The notes: generated by a model from the sequence alone, not told the origin. Positions 26,608 to 38,048 are shown, numbered from the stretch's first letter. The stretch is DNA of 64,000 bases from Pseudomonadota bacterium (GCA_029558635.1 JAKQEE010000070.1:206206-270205); one strand, 5' to 3'. Program-made: numbers and translations.

Positions 26608-27142
26608 AACCCAGAGATTTGTATCTGAGATAAAGTTCGGCGGTCAGGCGGGCGTCAATTAAAGCTCCGTGATGAATGTTACGAGACGATCTGTCTATTC
26701 CGAATCTATCCAGCATGTCATTCAGACTGTTATGTTCAGGATCAATTTTTCTGGCAAGCGTTTTCATATTTATCCAGCGCGCGTGGTCGATCGGTGTACG
26801 ACGCGATCTTTCAAATTCCTTTTCCATGAATTTTTCATCCACCGATTGAGGCCCACCTTGATAGAGCCAGCAATGATGCGCAATAGGGGAATCGCCGATA
26901 AATTTCTTTATATCATCAATCTGCAACGGGAATATGAGGTGTTGTTCCAGAAACTCTTGCGTGAGGCCGTGAAGTTTCTGATTTTCCGGAGGAATTGGCC
27001 GCCCATGAGGATGAAAGAACCATTCTTTCTCTTCGCCTATCCGTGCCTTGTCGAATACTTCTACCAAGCCCAGCGCGATTATTTTCGCTCCGCTCTCCAG
27101 ATCCAGATCTGTCATTTCAGCATCGAGAACGACAACGCGCAT
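26597..27142 (-). CDS. DEDDh 3'-5' exonuclease (DnaQ/RNase T fold)
   Basis: A 181-residue exonuclease-fold protein. Motif I is LDAEMTD (Asp and Glu at about 7 and 9), a His/Gly/Leu motif KLHGLT follows, and the last motif is HHGALIDARLTAELY with catalytic His and Asp. The usual 'TETTG' is replaced by AEMTD, which keeps the two acidic residues. It could be a DnaQ-like proofreading or RNA-trimming enzyme; it is shorter than a full DNA polymerase III epsilon subunit and lacks its C-terminal clamp-binding tail. The start abuts the end of guaB. Confidence 0.75.
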   Translation of the reverse strand: MRVVVLDAEMTDLDLESGAKIIALGLVEVFDKARIGEEKEWFFHPHGRPIPPENQKLHGLTQEFLEQHLIFPLQIDDIKKFIGDSPIAHHCWLYQGGPQSVDEKFMEKEFERSRRTPIDHARWINMKTLARKIDPEHNSLNDMLDRFGIDRSSRNIHHGALIDARLTAELYLRYKSLGFNF

Positions 27143-28708
<1,566 letters not shown>

Positions 28709-28769
28709 TCACCTTTTACCTTCCTTACTCCCTCCCCCTTGAGGGGGGAGGGTCAAGGTGGGGGTGGGC

Positions 28770-29174
28770 CTAAAAGACACGAACGGACCACAGCACCATT
28801 TTCGAGCCTTGGGAGATCAGCAGAACGTCCGGTCCGACCTGCACGTACCGTGTGCCGCGCGGGGCGGGGCGCAGACGCCCCAGCGCATGGCGCGAGACCG
28901 GCTCGCATTTCACAAAATACGGCAGCGGGCGACCGATTTTATAGGGCTGTGGCGCGTAATGATAATTACGGTAGGCATTGTTCCAGTTGTACTGGTGGGT
29001 GTGGGTGTATCGGTGCGTGTCATAGCGGTACGGGCCGTCATTGTAACGATAACGGTTGTCGTGGCGGCCATTATCGGCAAAGGCAGCGGGTGAGGCCAGA
29101 ACCATGACCGCCGCGAGTGTGGCGAATGCAAGTGTGGCGCGTTTTATCAAAGATGTGTGAGCGTGTGTTGTCAT
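28770..29174 (-). CDS. RcnB-like exported protein
   Basis: A 134-residue protein with signal peptide (cleavage near AFA, residue about 33). The mature region is His/Tyr/Asn/Arg-rich and ends in 'RGTRYVQVGPDVLLISQGSKMVL', which fits the RcnB tail pattern of a conserved Asp with hydrophobic flanks. RcnB proteins modulate nickel and cobalt efflux in the periplasm. The ATG at 29174 has GGAGG five bases upstream, and the longer frame is not used. Confidence 0.7.
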   Translation of the reverse strand: MTTHAHTSLIKRATLAFATLAAVMVLASPAAFADNGRHDNRYRYNDGPYRYDTHRYTHTHQYNWNNAYRNYHYAPQPYKIGRPLPYFVKCEPVSRHALGRLRPAPRGTRYVQVGPDVLLISQGSKMVLWSVRVF

Positions 29175-29456
29175 AGTTTCCTCCGTTTTTAGCAACGTTT
29201 CGCCTGTTAAACGGAGGCTGTTCGGGTTTTCCCCCTCTTGACATTCCCTCCCCTCTGTCATCCCCGCGCAGGCGGGGATCCAGTTTTCTAAAACGCGAAG
29301 ACTTCCGCGGGGCCGTCATTCCCCGAATCCTGAAAGGATTCTAGGGGAATCCATGTCCATTTTCTGGATCGCCCTAGAGTTTTTTTAAAACTCGGGCGAT
29401 GACGCCAAAAAACAAATCACCCGCCTAAAGCGGGGGATGCAGGAAAATCAATTATC
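29175..29456. repeat. Intergenic block of palindromic repeats
   Basis: Three neighbouring palindromes: TCATCCCCGCGCAGGCGGGGAT (about 29260-29280), a long one with arms ATTCCCC and GGGGAAT around 29315-29356, and an A/T-cored one with arms ATCGCCC and GGGCGAT at 29368-29400. They share the 'GTCATTCCC..GGGAATCCA' flavour of proteobacterial intergenic repeats. No gene is seen. Confidence 0.55.
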
Positions 29457-30098
29457 TTACCCCAATTGATTTATCAAAAAATTATAGACGGAAATAACGT
29501 ATTCTCGCCAAATCCATCCCACAATAACAACAATTCCGAGAATAACATACCCTGCGGTTTTTTGAATTGTCTGTTCTTTCAAACTTTCGACAAATTTCTT
29601 TTTATAAGATGTGCGCGACTCATGTTTATTTAGAGTCATAGCTATATGCTGATCTAAATAGTGACTCATGATGATAATCTCAGAAGTGATGTCCTTTCTA
29701 TCTATTTTCTCAGGAAATCCCTTTCCAAGCATTCTTTGATCTGCATCTGCCATTTCGCTATATATTCTTGCATACATTCCGCGCATATGGTTGGAAAGCG
29801 TGTCTAATTCCAATCTGATATTAAGTTTATTTTTTTCTGACTCTTCAGCGACTAACCTGATTAACCGCTCTGTGGAATCTTCTAAAAATGGCTCGATATA
29901 TCTTCCCCAAAATACCTCTCTTGGACTCCCTTCAAATCCAACCCCAGACCATGAACAAATTTTTCCTTCAAAAGTTGTTATGTGACCTTTCCCGCTTGCA
30001 AAGTGCATAACCCAAGAGGTAATTTTTTGGAGAATACTTCTCTTTTCTTCATCAACTCTTTTCTGAATTAGAGGAAGGAGTACTGGTTGATCCGCCAT
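29457..30098 (-). CDS. AT-rich orphan with C-terminal membrane anchor
   Basis: A 213-residue protein I cannot assign. It is largely soluble and helical (charged Lys/Glu-rich stretches at about 70-140), with one hydrophobic segment near the C-terminus (about 183-205), so it may be tail-anchored to the inner membrane. Its base content is clearly lower in GC than guaA and guaB on either side, which suggests acquisition. It starts 22 bases after the end of guaA on the same strand. Confidence 0.6.
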   Translation of the reverse strand: MADQPVLLPLIQKRVDEEKRSILQKITSWVMHFASGKGHITTFEGKICSWSGVGFEGSPREVFWGRYIEPFLEDSTERLIRLVAEESEKNKLNIRLELDTLSNHMRGMYARIYSEMADADQRMLGKGFPEKIDRKDITSEIIIMSHYLDQHIAMTLNKHESRTSYKKKFVESLKEQTIQKTAGYVILGIVVIVGWIWREYVISVYNFLINQLG

Positions 30099-30119
30099 GT
30101 TTTATGCCCTTTCCATCCC

Positions 30120-31673
30120 CTACTCCCATTCAATCGTGCCCGGGGGTTTGCTGGTGATGTCGTAGACGACGCGGTTGATGCCGCGGACTTCGTTGATGAT
30201 GCGGTTCGCGACCCGCCCCAAAAACGCATGATCGTAGGGGAAATAGTCCGCCGTCATGCCGTCGGTGGATGTCACCGCGCGGAGCGCGCAGACATGATCA
30301 TACGTTCTATCGTCGCCCATCACGCCCACGGTCTTGACGGGGAGGAGGACGGCGAAGGCTTGCCAGATTGTATCGTACAAACCTGCGTTTTTGATTTCCT
30401 CGATATAAATCTTGTCGGCGTTCCGCAGTATTTCCAGTTTTTCACGCGTGATGTCACCCGGAATACGGATGGCGAGGCCCGGGCCGGGGAACGGGTGGCG
30501 GCGGATAAAGTCTTCGTTCATGCCAAGCTCGCGGCCCAATGCGCGGACTTCGTCCTTGAACAATTCGCGCAGTGGTTCGACCAATTTCATGTTCATGCGT
30601 TCGGGCAGGCCGCCCACATTGTGGTGTGATTTAATCGTGACCGACGGGCCGCCGATGAACGAAACAGATTCGATCACATCGGGGTACAAGGTTCCTTGCG
30701 CCAAGAAATCCGCGCCGCCGATGCGGTTCGCGCAAGCCTCGAACACTTCGATAAACAATCCGCCGATGATTTTGCGTTTTTGTTCGGGGTCAGTGATGCC
30801 TGCGAGCTTGCCCAAAAACAATTCCGACGCGTCTTCGTGGATGAGGGGGATGTTGTAATGATCTTTGAAGAGGCTCACGACTTGTTCGCTCTCTCCTGCG
30901 CGCATCATGCCGGTATCGACATAGATGCAGGTCAACTGGTCGCCGATGGCTTCGTGGATCAGGATGGCAGTGACCGAGGAATCCACGCCACCCGAAAGAC
31001 CGCAGATGACGCGTTTGTCGCCCACTTGTTTGCGGATTTTTTCGATCATTTCCTGACGGAAGGAATTCATCGTCCAGTCGCCTGCGCAGCCGCAAATATT
31101 ATGTGTGAAGTTTTTAATGAGGGCCGCGCCATGCGGGGTGTGGACGACCTCGGGGTGGAACTGGACGCCGTACATTCTTTTATCGTCGTTGGCGACGGCG
31201 GCGCAGGGGGCACCTTCGGAAATCCCCACGATTTTAAAACCGTCGGGGAGTTTGGTCACGCGGTCGCCATGCGACATCCAGACCATTTCCTTACTGCCCT
31301 TGTCCCACACGCTGTCAAACAATTTGCACTGTTCGGTAATCTCGACATAGGCGCGACCGAATTCTTTATGGTCCGACCCTTCGACCTTGCCGCCCAATTG
31401 TTCGCACATGGTTTGCTGGCCGTAGCAAATGCCCAAAAGTGGCAGGCCCATTTCAAACACAAATTGCGGGGCGCGGGGCGACCCTTCGGCGGTCACGCTC
31501 ATCGGGCCGCCAGAGAGGATGATGCCTTTCGGGGCGAAGTCTTTGACCTTTTTCTCGTCGGCGTGATTGAACGGCCAGATTTCACAATAAACGCCGCTTT
31601 CGCGCACGCGGCGGGCGATCAATTGCGTTACTTGGGAACCGAAATCGAGAATGAGAATGTGGTCGTGGGTCAT
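30120..31673 (-). CDS. guaA: GMP synthase (glutamine-hydrolysing)
   Basis: A 517-residue GuaA that aminates XMP to GMP. The class I glutamine amidotransferase domain has GICYGQQ (nucleophile Cys near residue 84) and QFHPEV (catalytic His). The ATP-pyrophosphatase P-loop is [10 protein letters not shown] (near residue 226), and the C-terminal dimerisation domain is intact, ending 'PPGTIEWE'. The ATG at 31673 gives the usual start; the 20-residue longer frame is rejected. Confidence 0.97.
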   Translation of the reverse strand: MTHDHILILDFGSQVTQLIARRVRESGVYCEIWPFNHADEKKVKDFAPKGIILSGGPMSVTAEGSPRAPQFVFEMGLPLLGICYGQQTMCEQLGGKVEGSDHKEFGRAYVEITEQCKLFDSVWDKGSKEMVWMSHGDRVTKLPDGFKIVGISEGAPCAAVANDDKRMYGVQFHPEVVHTPHGAALIKNFTHNICGCAGDWTMNSFRQEMIEKIRKQVGDKRVICGLSGGVDSSVTAILIHEAIGDQLTCIYVDTGMMRAGESEQVVSLFKDHYNIPLIHEDASELFLGKLAGITDPEQKRKIIGGLFIEVFEACANRIGGADFLAQGTLYPDVIESVSFIGGPSVTIKSHHNVGGLPERMNMKLVEPLRELFKDEVRALGRELGMNEDFIRRHPFPGPGLAIRIPGDITREKLEILRNADKIYIEEIKNAGLYDTIWQAFAVLLPVKTVGVMGDDRTYDHVCALRAVTSTDGMTADYFPYDHAFLGRVANRIINEVRGINRVVYDITSKPPGTIEWE

Positions 31674-31790
31674 TGTCGTTTTACCTTTGTTTTGAATGGG
31701 TTCTTTTAACCACAGATGCACACGGTTGAACACCCATTTTTGCGGTTTCGGTACACATCAAAGGCAATTCGTGGTAGCATCGCTTCCGTT

Positions 31791-32627
31791 ATGCCCCTGC
31801 CCTTTACTCTCTCTTTCGAATTTTTTCCGCCTAAAAACGACATTGGCCGCGAGGCGTTGCTGGCGGCGGCTTCTGCTTTGGTGGCTTTGAAACCCGAATT
31901 CGTGACCGTCACCTTCGGCGCGGGCGGGTCAACCAAATCGGGGACCTTCGAGACCGCCCAGATCTTGCAACGGGAGACCGGTCTTAAAGTCGGGGCACAC
32001 CTCAGTTATTTTGGAATCCCTAAATCCGAGTTGTTCGCTTATGCGGATACATTATGGGAAAATGATATCCGCCATCTGGTGGCGTTGCGGGGGGATATTC
32101 CGACGGGACAACATCCGGCCGATTTCAGGGAACCCGATTATTTCGAATATACCAGCGAGTTTGTCGAAGCGTTGCTGGCACGGCATCCGTTTGACATATC
32201 TGTTGGGGCGTATCCTGAAAAACATCCTGATGCCCCGTCTTTGGCTGCGGATCTTGTTGCCCTTCAAAAGAAATGTGACGCGGGTGCGGCGCGGGCTATT
32301 ACCCAGTTCTTTTTTGAAACGCCGACTTTTGCGCATTTTATGGATGAGGTGCGGGCGGCGGGGATTACTACGCCCATCGTCCCCGGTCTTTTACCCGTGA
32401 GCGATCTTGCAAAAGTTTGCAGTTTTGCCGAAAAATGTCGAGCACATATTCCGGCAACCCTTAAAGAAATATTTACCGAAGGCGACGATCCTCTTCGGGT
32501 TGGCGCGGAGTTTCTGGCGCGACAAATTTCTGAATTGCGTGGAACGGGTGTTACGCATTTTCATTTTTATACGCTTAACAAAGCGGATATGATCTTATCC
32601 GCACTCAACCATATCAAAGGACTTTAA
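31791..32627 (+). CDS. metF: Methylenetetrahydrofolate reductase
   Basis: A 278-residue MetF barrel. It begins with FTLSFEFFPPKND, which holds the catalytic Glu, and keeps LVALRGD for FAD and folate binding and the AITQFFFET stretch. It supplies 5-methyl-THF for the MetE reaction, and metE follows after only two bases, so the two form a two-gene operon. The ATG at 31791 starts the protein at the usual place, with the longer frame upstream lacking family match. No SAM riboswitch is seen in the short leader. Confidence 0.92.
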   Translation: MPLPFTLSFEFFPPKNDIGREALLAAASALVALKPEFVTVTFGAGGSTKSGTFETAQILQRETGLKVGAHLSYFGIPKSELFAYADTLWENDIRHLVALRGDIPTGQHPADFREPDYFEYTSEFVEALLARHPFDISVGAYPEKHPDAPSLAADLVALQKKCDAGAARAITQFFFETPTFAHFMDEVRAAGITTPIVPGLLPVSDLAKVCSFAEKCRAHIPATLKEIFTEGDDPLRVGAEFLARQISELRGTGVTHFHFYTLNKADMILSALNHIKGL

Positions 32628-32629
32628 AA

Positions 32630-34918
32630 ATGGTACTGGCTACAAATCTGGGTTTTCCACGGATCGGGGTTAAACGCGAACTGAAAAAAGCGACGGAGAG
32701 TTACTGGAAGGGCGAGATCGGCGCGGCCGAATTGTTGGAAGCCGGACAGAATATCCGCAAGACCCATTGGATGATGCAAAAGGATGCGGGGCTTGATTTG
32801 ATCCCGTCGGGCGATTTTTCTTTTTACGATCAGGTTCTGGATATGACCTGTGCGCTTGGCCTTGTTCCAAAGCGTTACCAATGGACTGGCGGAAACGTCG
32901 ATCTCGACACTTATTTTGCGATGGCACGCGGGGCGCAGAAAAACGGCCTCGACGTTACCGCGATGGAAATGACCAAATGGTTCGATACCAATTATCACTA
33001 TATCGTGCCGGAATTCGAAAAGGGCATGAAAGCCAAGCTTTCCAGCATGAAATTTTTCGACCAGTTTCAGGAAGCGCTTGATCTGGGTATTCGCACGCGG
33101 CCCGTGCTGGTCGGTCCGGTGACGTATGTGGTTCTCGGTAAAAAGAAAGACGACAGCCTGGATGATGCTCAAATTTTTGCCGATATCCTTCCCGTCTATA
33201 TCGAGATCTTGAACAGGCTGAAAGCCATGGGTGCAACCCATGTCCAGCTTGATGAGCCTATTCTGGTACGTGATTTGTGGGAAGGGGCAGATCAGGATTT
33301 CGAACGTGGCTACACAGAATTGCGCAAAGCGGTTCCCGATCTCAATATCATGGTGGCGACATATTTCGATTCGCTGCGTGATAATCTCGACATTGCCTGC
33401 ACCTTGCCTGTGGATGCGTTACACATTGATTTGAAACGCGGGGCGGATCAACTAGATGCTGTTCTAAAACATTTTCCGGCGGACAAGATTCTTTCCCTTG
33501 GACTGGTTGACGGGCGCAACGTGTGGAAAAACAATTTGAGAGCGGCCCTCGGGATTGCTCAAAAAGTCAGTGACAAACTCGGGAATGACAAAGTCTGGAT
33601 CGCTCCCAGCTGTTCGATGATGCATGCGCCGATTGACCTCGATCATGAAACCAAGCTAGATAGCCAGCTCAGGAGTTGGATGGCGTTCGGCAAACAGAAA
33701 CTCGCCGAAATTGCGGCCATTGCCAAGGGTGTCAATGAAGGTGAAGAGGCGATTGCCGATTTGCTGGCGGCCAGCGACGCCGTCGTTTCCGACCGCGCCA
33801 CGTCGCCGCGCATTCATGACGCGGAAGTTAAATCGCGTATGGCACATTTGAAACCGGAAATGTTCGAACGTAAATCCGATTTTGCGGAGCGCCGTCTGGC
33901 CCAGCATGCCGCTCTGGGGCTTCCTGTATTTCCGACGACCTCTATCGGGTCGTTCCCGCAGACTGCCGAAATCCGTACCGCTCGTGCGTCCTTCAAGAAA
34001 GGCGAATTGAGTGCCGTCGATTATGAATCGGCAATGAAACGCGAGATCGAACAGGTTGTCCGTTTTCAGGAGAAACTTGATATGGATGTTTTGGTTCATG
34101 GCGAGCCGGAGCGTAACGATATGGTCGAATATTTCGGCGAACAGTTGCAGGGATATTGTTTCTCGCAAAACGGATGGGTTCAATCTTATGGGTCGCGCTA
34201 CGTCAAGCCGCCGATTATTTTCGGGGATGTGTCTCGTCCGAAACCGATGACCGTCGAGTGGTCGGTGTATGCGCAGTCGTTGACAGACCGTCCGATGAAG
34301 GGAATGCTCACAGGGCCGATTACAATGCTGTTCTGGTCGTTCGTGCGCGATGACCAGCCACGGTCGGAAACCTGTAAACAAATCGCATTGGCCATTCGTG
34401 ATGAAGTGCATGATCTCGAAGCGGCGGGCATTAAAGTCATCCAGATTGATGAACCCGCGATCCGCGAGGGGTTGCCACTGCGCAAGGCCGACTGGGACGA
34501 TTACCTCAACTGGGCGGTCGATGCGTTCCGTCTGTCGTCTTCCAGTGTTGCGGACTCAACGCAAATTCACACCCATATGTGTTATTCGGAATTTAACGAC
34601 ATCATCAATTCTATTGCCGAACTGGATGCCGACGCGATTTCAATCGAAACCAGCCGGTCGCAAATGGAGTTACTTGAGGCCTTTATTGAATATAATTATC
34701 CCAACGAAATCGGGCCAGGTGTCTATGACATTCACTCGCCGCGTATTCCGACACAGGATGAAATGGTCAAATTGCTTGAAAAGGCGGCGACCGTTCTCGA
34801 CCCGTCGCAGATCTGGGTCAATCCCGATTGCGGTTTGAAAACCCGTCGGTGGGAAGAAGTCGAACCCGCTCTGGAGCATATGGTGGCAGCTGCCAAGACC
34901 ATGCGCGGACGGATTTAG
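32630..34918 (+). CDS. metE: Cobalamin-independent methionine synthase
   Basis: A 762-residue MetE of normal length that transfers a methyl group from methyl-tetrahydrofolate triglutamate to homocysteine. Both halves of the double barrel are present. The zinc site is visible in the C-terminal half: HTHMCYSEF (His and Cys) and NPDCGLKTR (second Cys), with the conserved 'IETSRS' stretch between. It runs as an operon with metF. Confidence 0.97.
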   Translation: MVLATNLGFPRIGVKRELKKATESYWKGEIGAAELLEAGQNIRKTHWMMQKDAGLDLIPSGDFSFYDQVLDMTCALGLVPKRYQWTGGNVDLDTYFAMARGAQKNGLDVTAMEMTKWFDTNYHYIVPEFEKGMKAKLSSMKFFDQFQEALDLGIRTRPVLVGPVTYVVLGKKKDDSLDDAQIFADILPVYIEILNRLKAMGATHVQLDEPILVRDLWEGADQDFERGYTELRKAVPDLNIMVATYFDSLRDNLDIACTLPVDALHIDLKRGADQLDAVLKHFPADKILSLGLVDGRNVWKNNLRAALGIAQKVSDKLGNDKVWIAPSCSMMHAPIDLDHETKLDSQLRSWMAFGKQKLAEIAAIAKGVNEGEEAIADLLAASDAVVSDRATSPRIHDAEVKSRMAHLKPEMFERKSDFAERRLAQHAALGLPVFPTTSIGSFPQTAEIRTARASFKKGELSAVDYESAMKREIEQVVRFQEKLDMDVLVHGEPERNDMVEYFGEQLQGYCFSQNGWVQSYGSRYVKPPIIFGDVSRPKPMTVEWSVYAQSLTDRPMKGMLTGPITMLFWSFVRDDQPRSETCKQIALAIRDEVHDLEAAGIKVIQIDEPAIREGLPLRKADWDDYLNWAVDAFRLSSSSVADSTQIHTHMCYSEFNDIINSIAELDADAISIETSRSQMELLEAFIEYNYPNEIGPGVYDIHSPRIPTQDEMVKLLEKAATVLDPSQIWVNPDCGLKTRRWEEVEPALEHMVAAAKTMRGRI

Positions 34919-35220
34919 TCCAGTTTTTGCGGGTGTTGAAAATTTTTCCGGATTTTCTTGACTTTCAGAAATCATATGTGAGACCATAAACCTAACGCTG
35001 GATTATATGCCACAATATAAAAATTATAATAATTAATATGTGGGTGTGTCAGGTATCTATTTGCCCCCAGCGCGTGAGGAAGTAATGAAGAATGTATATC
35101 CCTCTGAACTAGGGTTCACCGGGGTTGCATCGAGAGATGCGGGAATGACCCGGTATGCGCACTGCATACGTGGATTCCTCTGCAAAGATTAAAATCCCAA
35201 CAATTTAAAAGTTTGACCCA

Positions 35221-35264
35221 AAAGCGACAGTCAGCTGCCAAAGGCAGTCTGTAAGGGGCTTTTG
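35221..35264 (+). terminator. Possible terminator-like nested hairpin
   Basis: The outer arms AAAAGC / GCTTTT enclose an inner stem CTGCC-AAA-GGCAG. The structure would end a transcript from the metF-metE side, though it lies 300 bases after metE. The T-run is short. Confidence 0.35.
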
Positions 35265-35340
35265 CGTTTGATCGTTTCGCATGATTTTGTCATGCCGGAA
35301 TGGAGAAGTTTTGTCTTTTTTTGCCCGTAGGAGGCGCGAC

Positions 35341-35364
35341 ATGAAGTACCGAAACCCACTCTAA
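35341..35364 (+). other. Possible seven-residue leader peptide
   Basis: ATG at 35341 opens MKYRNPL and stops at once. A strong TAGGAGG site lies six bases upstream (35328-35334). It is followed by a 180-base leader before the chimeric ORF. A translated leader (attenuation or coupling) would explain such a strong site before so short a frame; this is inference only. Confidence 0.3.
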
Positions 35365-35541
35365 GGATAACGAACGTAACGTCGTTAGACCCATAACACC
35401 CAACTGAAATTTTTAACGGAATTAGCGAGGCGAACGGCGAGACCCTGTTCCTGCCAACGGCCTCTCTATGCCTCGTCACGCGGACACATGGTGTGTTCGC
35501 GGCGGGAAAACTTTGCTCACTCACTAACGAAAGAGAAAAAA

Positions 35542-36885
35542 ATGACTAAAAGAGAAACCGCTGCCGCTGCAGCTTTTAAACCGGTCAGCACAGGCGTTGA
35601 TGAAGTCCTTGAGGCCAGCCGTCAGGTTGTCGCAGGGCGTACAAAAACATCGACCGCCGCACCAAAAGTGGCGACTGCCGAAATTACCGGCAACCCATTC
35701 CACAAGATCATGTTCGATCCGTCTATGGGGCTTGAACAAAAACGTGAAGCGATGACGAATGCCCTGACCTTCGACAAATCCTTAACCGAGGAGCAAAACG
35801 CCCAGCGCCTTCATTCCTTTGTCGAGTTCAGCGAATGGTTGCAATCCAAACGCAAGGAACTGGCGATTGATATGCTGAAGCTCAATGATTCCGAGGCGTT
35901 TGCACAGCTCAAGGAAGTGATCGACGAACTCGGGCAAGGCATTCTGGACTTCAACAAAAAAATCCAGCCTTTCCTGAATATTCTCGATTCCCTGTACAAG
36001 ATGCAGCTCAAGGGCGTGAAGACTTCAGACATGCTCGGCGAGATCATCAAGGACCGCGAGGAGTTGGAGCGTCTGAACGGCGAACTGGATGGTTATGAAC
36101 GCGATATGGATGGTTCGGAAAGATCCATTCGCGATTACAACGATATGGTTGCCGAGCTTAAAACCGAGACCAGCTGGTGGTCTTTCGGGACGAAAATCAA
36201 ACCGTCCGCGCAAGCCGAGATCAACAAGATCGAGCTGCGCGTTGCGGAAGAGCGCGAAAAGATGGGTCGTCTGGCCACAAAAATCCAGGATACCCAGACT
36301 GCGATTGATGCACCGAGAGTTACCCAGTTCGAAGGGCTTGAGGACGTCAAATACAACCTGACGACTTTGCTGGATATCAGTTCCGATGCTCACCGCGAGA
36401 AACAAAAAGAGCTGAACCAGACGGCTGCCGACTTTGTGACCACGTCCGATCAGCGCGTTGCCGCCGTTCTTAAAAATATCGAGTCGATGAATACGCGAAT
36501 CGAAGGTGCCGGCAAGAACAGCAGTAAGGTTCTCGGTCTCTACGCGGTCATGAACGACTCGATCAAGGCAGCTATCCGAGCTACTAAATCGGGAATGACC
36601 CTGCTGATGGAGGTAAAAGGCTATCCATCAGTAAGTTATAGTGATCCCAATCGCGCACATGAGATAAAAAAGACATCTCCCACCCTTCAGGCCTCTCACT
36701 GGTATGCTCATGCGATTCTAAAATGCATGAGACTAAAAACTGAATATCCAGACGCAAAAGTTGCCATCGGAATTCCAAATTTCAAGCGCTACAGGGATCT
36801 TTTCGAAGAAACAAAGGGTTCTTTGGAAAAGATTGAAATTCAAGTCTGGAGCCTTAATGAATCAGGGAAGGTAGAAATTTGGTGA
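35542..36885 (+). CDS. Chimeric protein: coiled-coil N-part with PD-(D/E)XK-like C-terminal fragment
   Basis: A 447-residue frame. Residues 1 to about 348 form a helical, coiled-coil protein of unknown family with base content like the core genes. From about nucleotide 36590 (residue 350) the DNA turns AT-rich and the protein changes to a stretch like the end of a restriction-nuclease-fold domain: an E-V-K motif at residues 357-359, then 'SPTLQASHWYAHA' and 'IGIPNFKRYRDLF'. The upstream acidic residues that such nucleases need are absent. It looks like an in-frame fusion made when the neighbouring island was inserted. Activity is doubtful. Confidence 0.65.
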   Translation: MTKRETAAAAAFKPVSTGVDEVLEASRQVVAGRTKTSTAAPKVATAEITGNPFHKIMFDPSMGLEQKREAMTNALTFDKSLTEEQNAQRLHSFVEFSEWLQSKRKELAIDMLKLNDSEAFAQLKEVIDELGQGILDFNKKIQPFLNILDSLYKMQLKGVKTSDMLGEIIKDREELERLNGELDGYERDMDGSERSIRDYNDMVAELKTETSWWSFGTKIKPSAQAEINKIELRVAEEREKMGRLATKIQDTQTAIDAPRVTQFEGLEDVKYNLTTLLDISSDAHREKQKELNQTAADFVTTSDQRVAAVLKNIESMNTRIEGAGKNSSKVLGLYAVMNDSIKAAIRATKSGMTLLMEVKGYPSVSYSDPNRAHEIKKTSPTLQASHWYAHAILKCMRLKTEYPDAKVAIGIPNFKRYRDLFEETKGSLEKIEIQVWSLNESGKVEIW

Positions 36886-37047
36886 TTGGCACTCGAACAG
36901 AATCTTGCCTAACTGATTTTGCGGCAACAGTGCGGCAATGGAAAAAATTCCTTGAATTTTAGGATTTTTATTTTTCTTGTAAGTCGTTGATTTTATTATG
37001 TTTTATTGGTTGTGTATTCAATACTTCGGTTTAAACTCTCTAAAAGA

Positions 37048-37950
37048 TTATCCTAAAAAATCAAATACTTTTGATTTCTCGATAATCTTGTCCCACTCGT
37101 AATCCTCCATCGAGGGCACTACAAATGGGTACTTATTTATGTCATCAATCTTTAGGTTACTGAAAGAATTTTCAATATAGAAAAATTTTCCTTTGGCCTC
37201 CCTTTCAAATTCGCTAATCCATTTATAATTGGTACTGATAACGGGCATTCGCGCAGCGCAATACTCTAAAACTTTAGTCGATGTCTGAATATTAAAGGGA
37301 TAGATATCTGGCATAATATTAAGCCCGTACCTGGCCTGGGTAATAGCATCAGGAACGTCTTCATATTTTAATCGTCCAGTGAAATGGATATTGGGTGTCT
37401 TCCCGAACATTTCATGAATATCATCTGGGACTGCCCCAACAACCAATAGTCTCGACCCCTTCATGGTGGTTTTGAAATGATCAAGCATTAAGGAGATAAT
37501 TCTCCCGCGATTAAGACTTCCAGAATACACAAAATCAAATTCAGGATCTGGATTAGAAAACTTCCTAAAAAAATGAGAGCTAACCCCCATATCTCTTAAT
37601 CGATAATCTGTATTGCCGTTGAATCCCATTCCCTGACGCACTGCCTCGTTTAAGAAAACGCGCATAGATGGGTTTGAGTTGAGCACTCTTTTAATAACAT
37701 TTTTTACTCTGGGTAGACGCCCGACAGATAAAGAGCCATATTCATGCACAACAAACCGACCATGATGATTCTGTCGGTCAAACCCCATAAATTTCCAAAT
37801 GACATCAAAGTCACTTTCGGAAAAATTTTCTTTTATTTCTGAAGAATCACAGATTTCAAATAACGGCATTTTTTTCCTAAGATAGGCCATATAGGCACTA
37901 ATCTCTGGCAAATAGACACCGTCTCTTCGTAAAAAGAGGATTTTTTTCAT
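37048..37950 (-). CDS. Glycosyltransferase, GT4-like (GT-B fold)
   Basis: A 300-residue protein with a GT-B layout. The C-terminal half shows the donor-binding part: FDFVYSGSLNRGR, the 'NIHFTGRLKYEDVP' stretch, 'ARYGLNIMPD' and 'STKVLEYCAARMPVISTN' (the E-x7-E-like region of retaining GT-B enzymes). The N-terminal acceptor domain is short. It probably adds a sugar to the glycan built by this locus. It stands apart from the other minus-strand glycosyltransferases, with small plus-strand genes between. Confidence 0.75.
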   Translation of the reverse strand: MKKILFLRRDGVYLPEISAYMAYLRKKMPLFEICDSSEIKENFSESDFDVIWKFMGFDRQNHHGRFVVHEYGSLSVGRLPRVKNVIKRVLNSNPSMRVFLNEAVRQGMGFNGNTDYRLRDMGVSSHFFRKFSNPDPEFDFVYSGSLNRGRIISLMLDHFKTTMKGSRLLVVGAVPDDIHEMFGKTPNIHFTGRLKYEDVPDAITQARYGLNIMPDIYPFNIQTSTKVLEYCAARMPVISTNYKWISEFEREAKGKFFYIENSFSNLKIDDINKYPFVVPSMEDYEWDKIIEKSKVFDFLG

Positions 37951-38048
37951 AGCATTCTACTTTCCTTACGATTCCCTTCCCCCAAATAGGAGAAATCGAG
38001 TTGCAGATCTTCAGATAATACAATAAAAACAAATAGCGGAGAAAAATA

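Larger units (their letters stand above)
34919..35541. other. Structured intergenic region between metE and the chimeric ORF
   Basis: About 620 bases without a long gene. It contains an AT-rich block (35010-35040), two hairpins (CCGGG..CCCGG with a GCATC/GATGC inner stem at 35119-35153, and GTATGC/GCATAC at 35153-35169), a nested hairpin flanked by AAAAGC/GCTTTT at 35221-35264, and a seven-codon frame behind a strong ribosome-binding site at 35341-35364. A small RNA or leader is possible; nothing matches a known RNA family that I can recognise. Confidence 0.4.

Noticed and set aside
31674..31790. SAM or cobalamin riboswitch upstream of metF-metE
   Set aside because: The leader is too short and shows none of the conserved elements that I can recognise.
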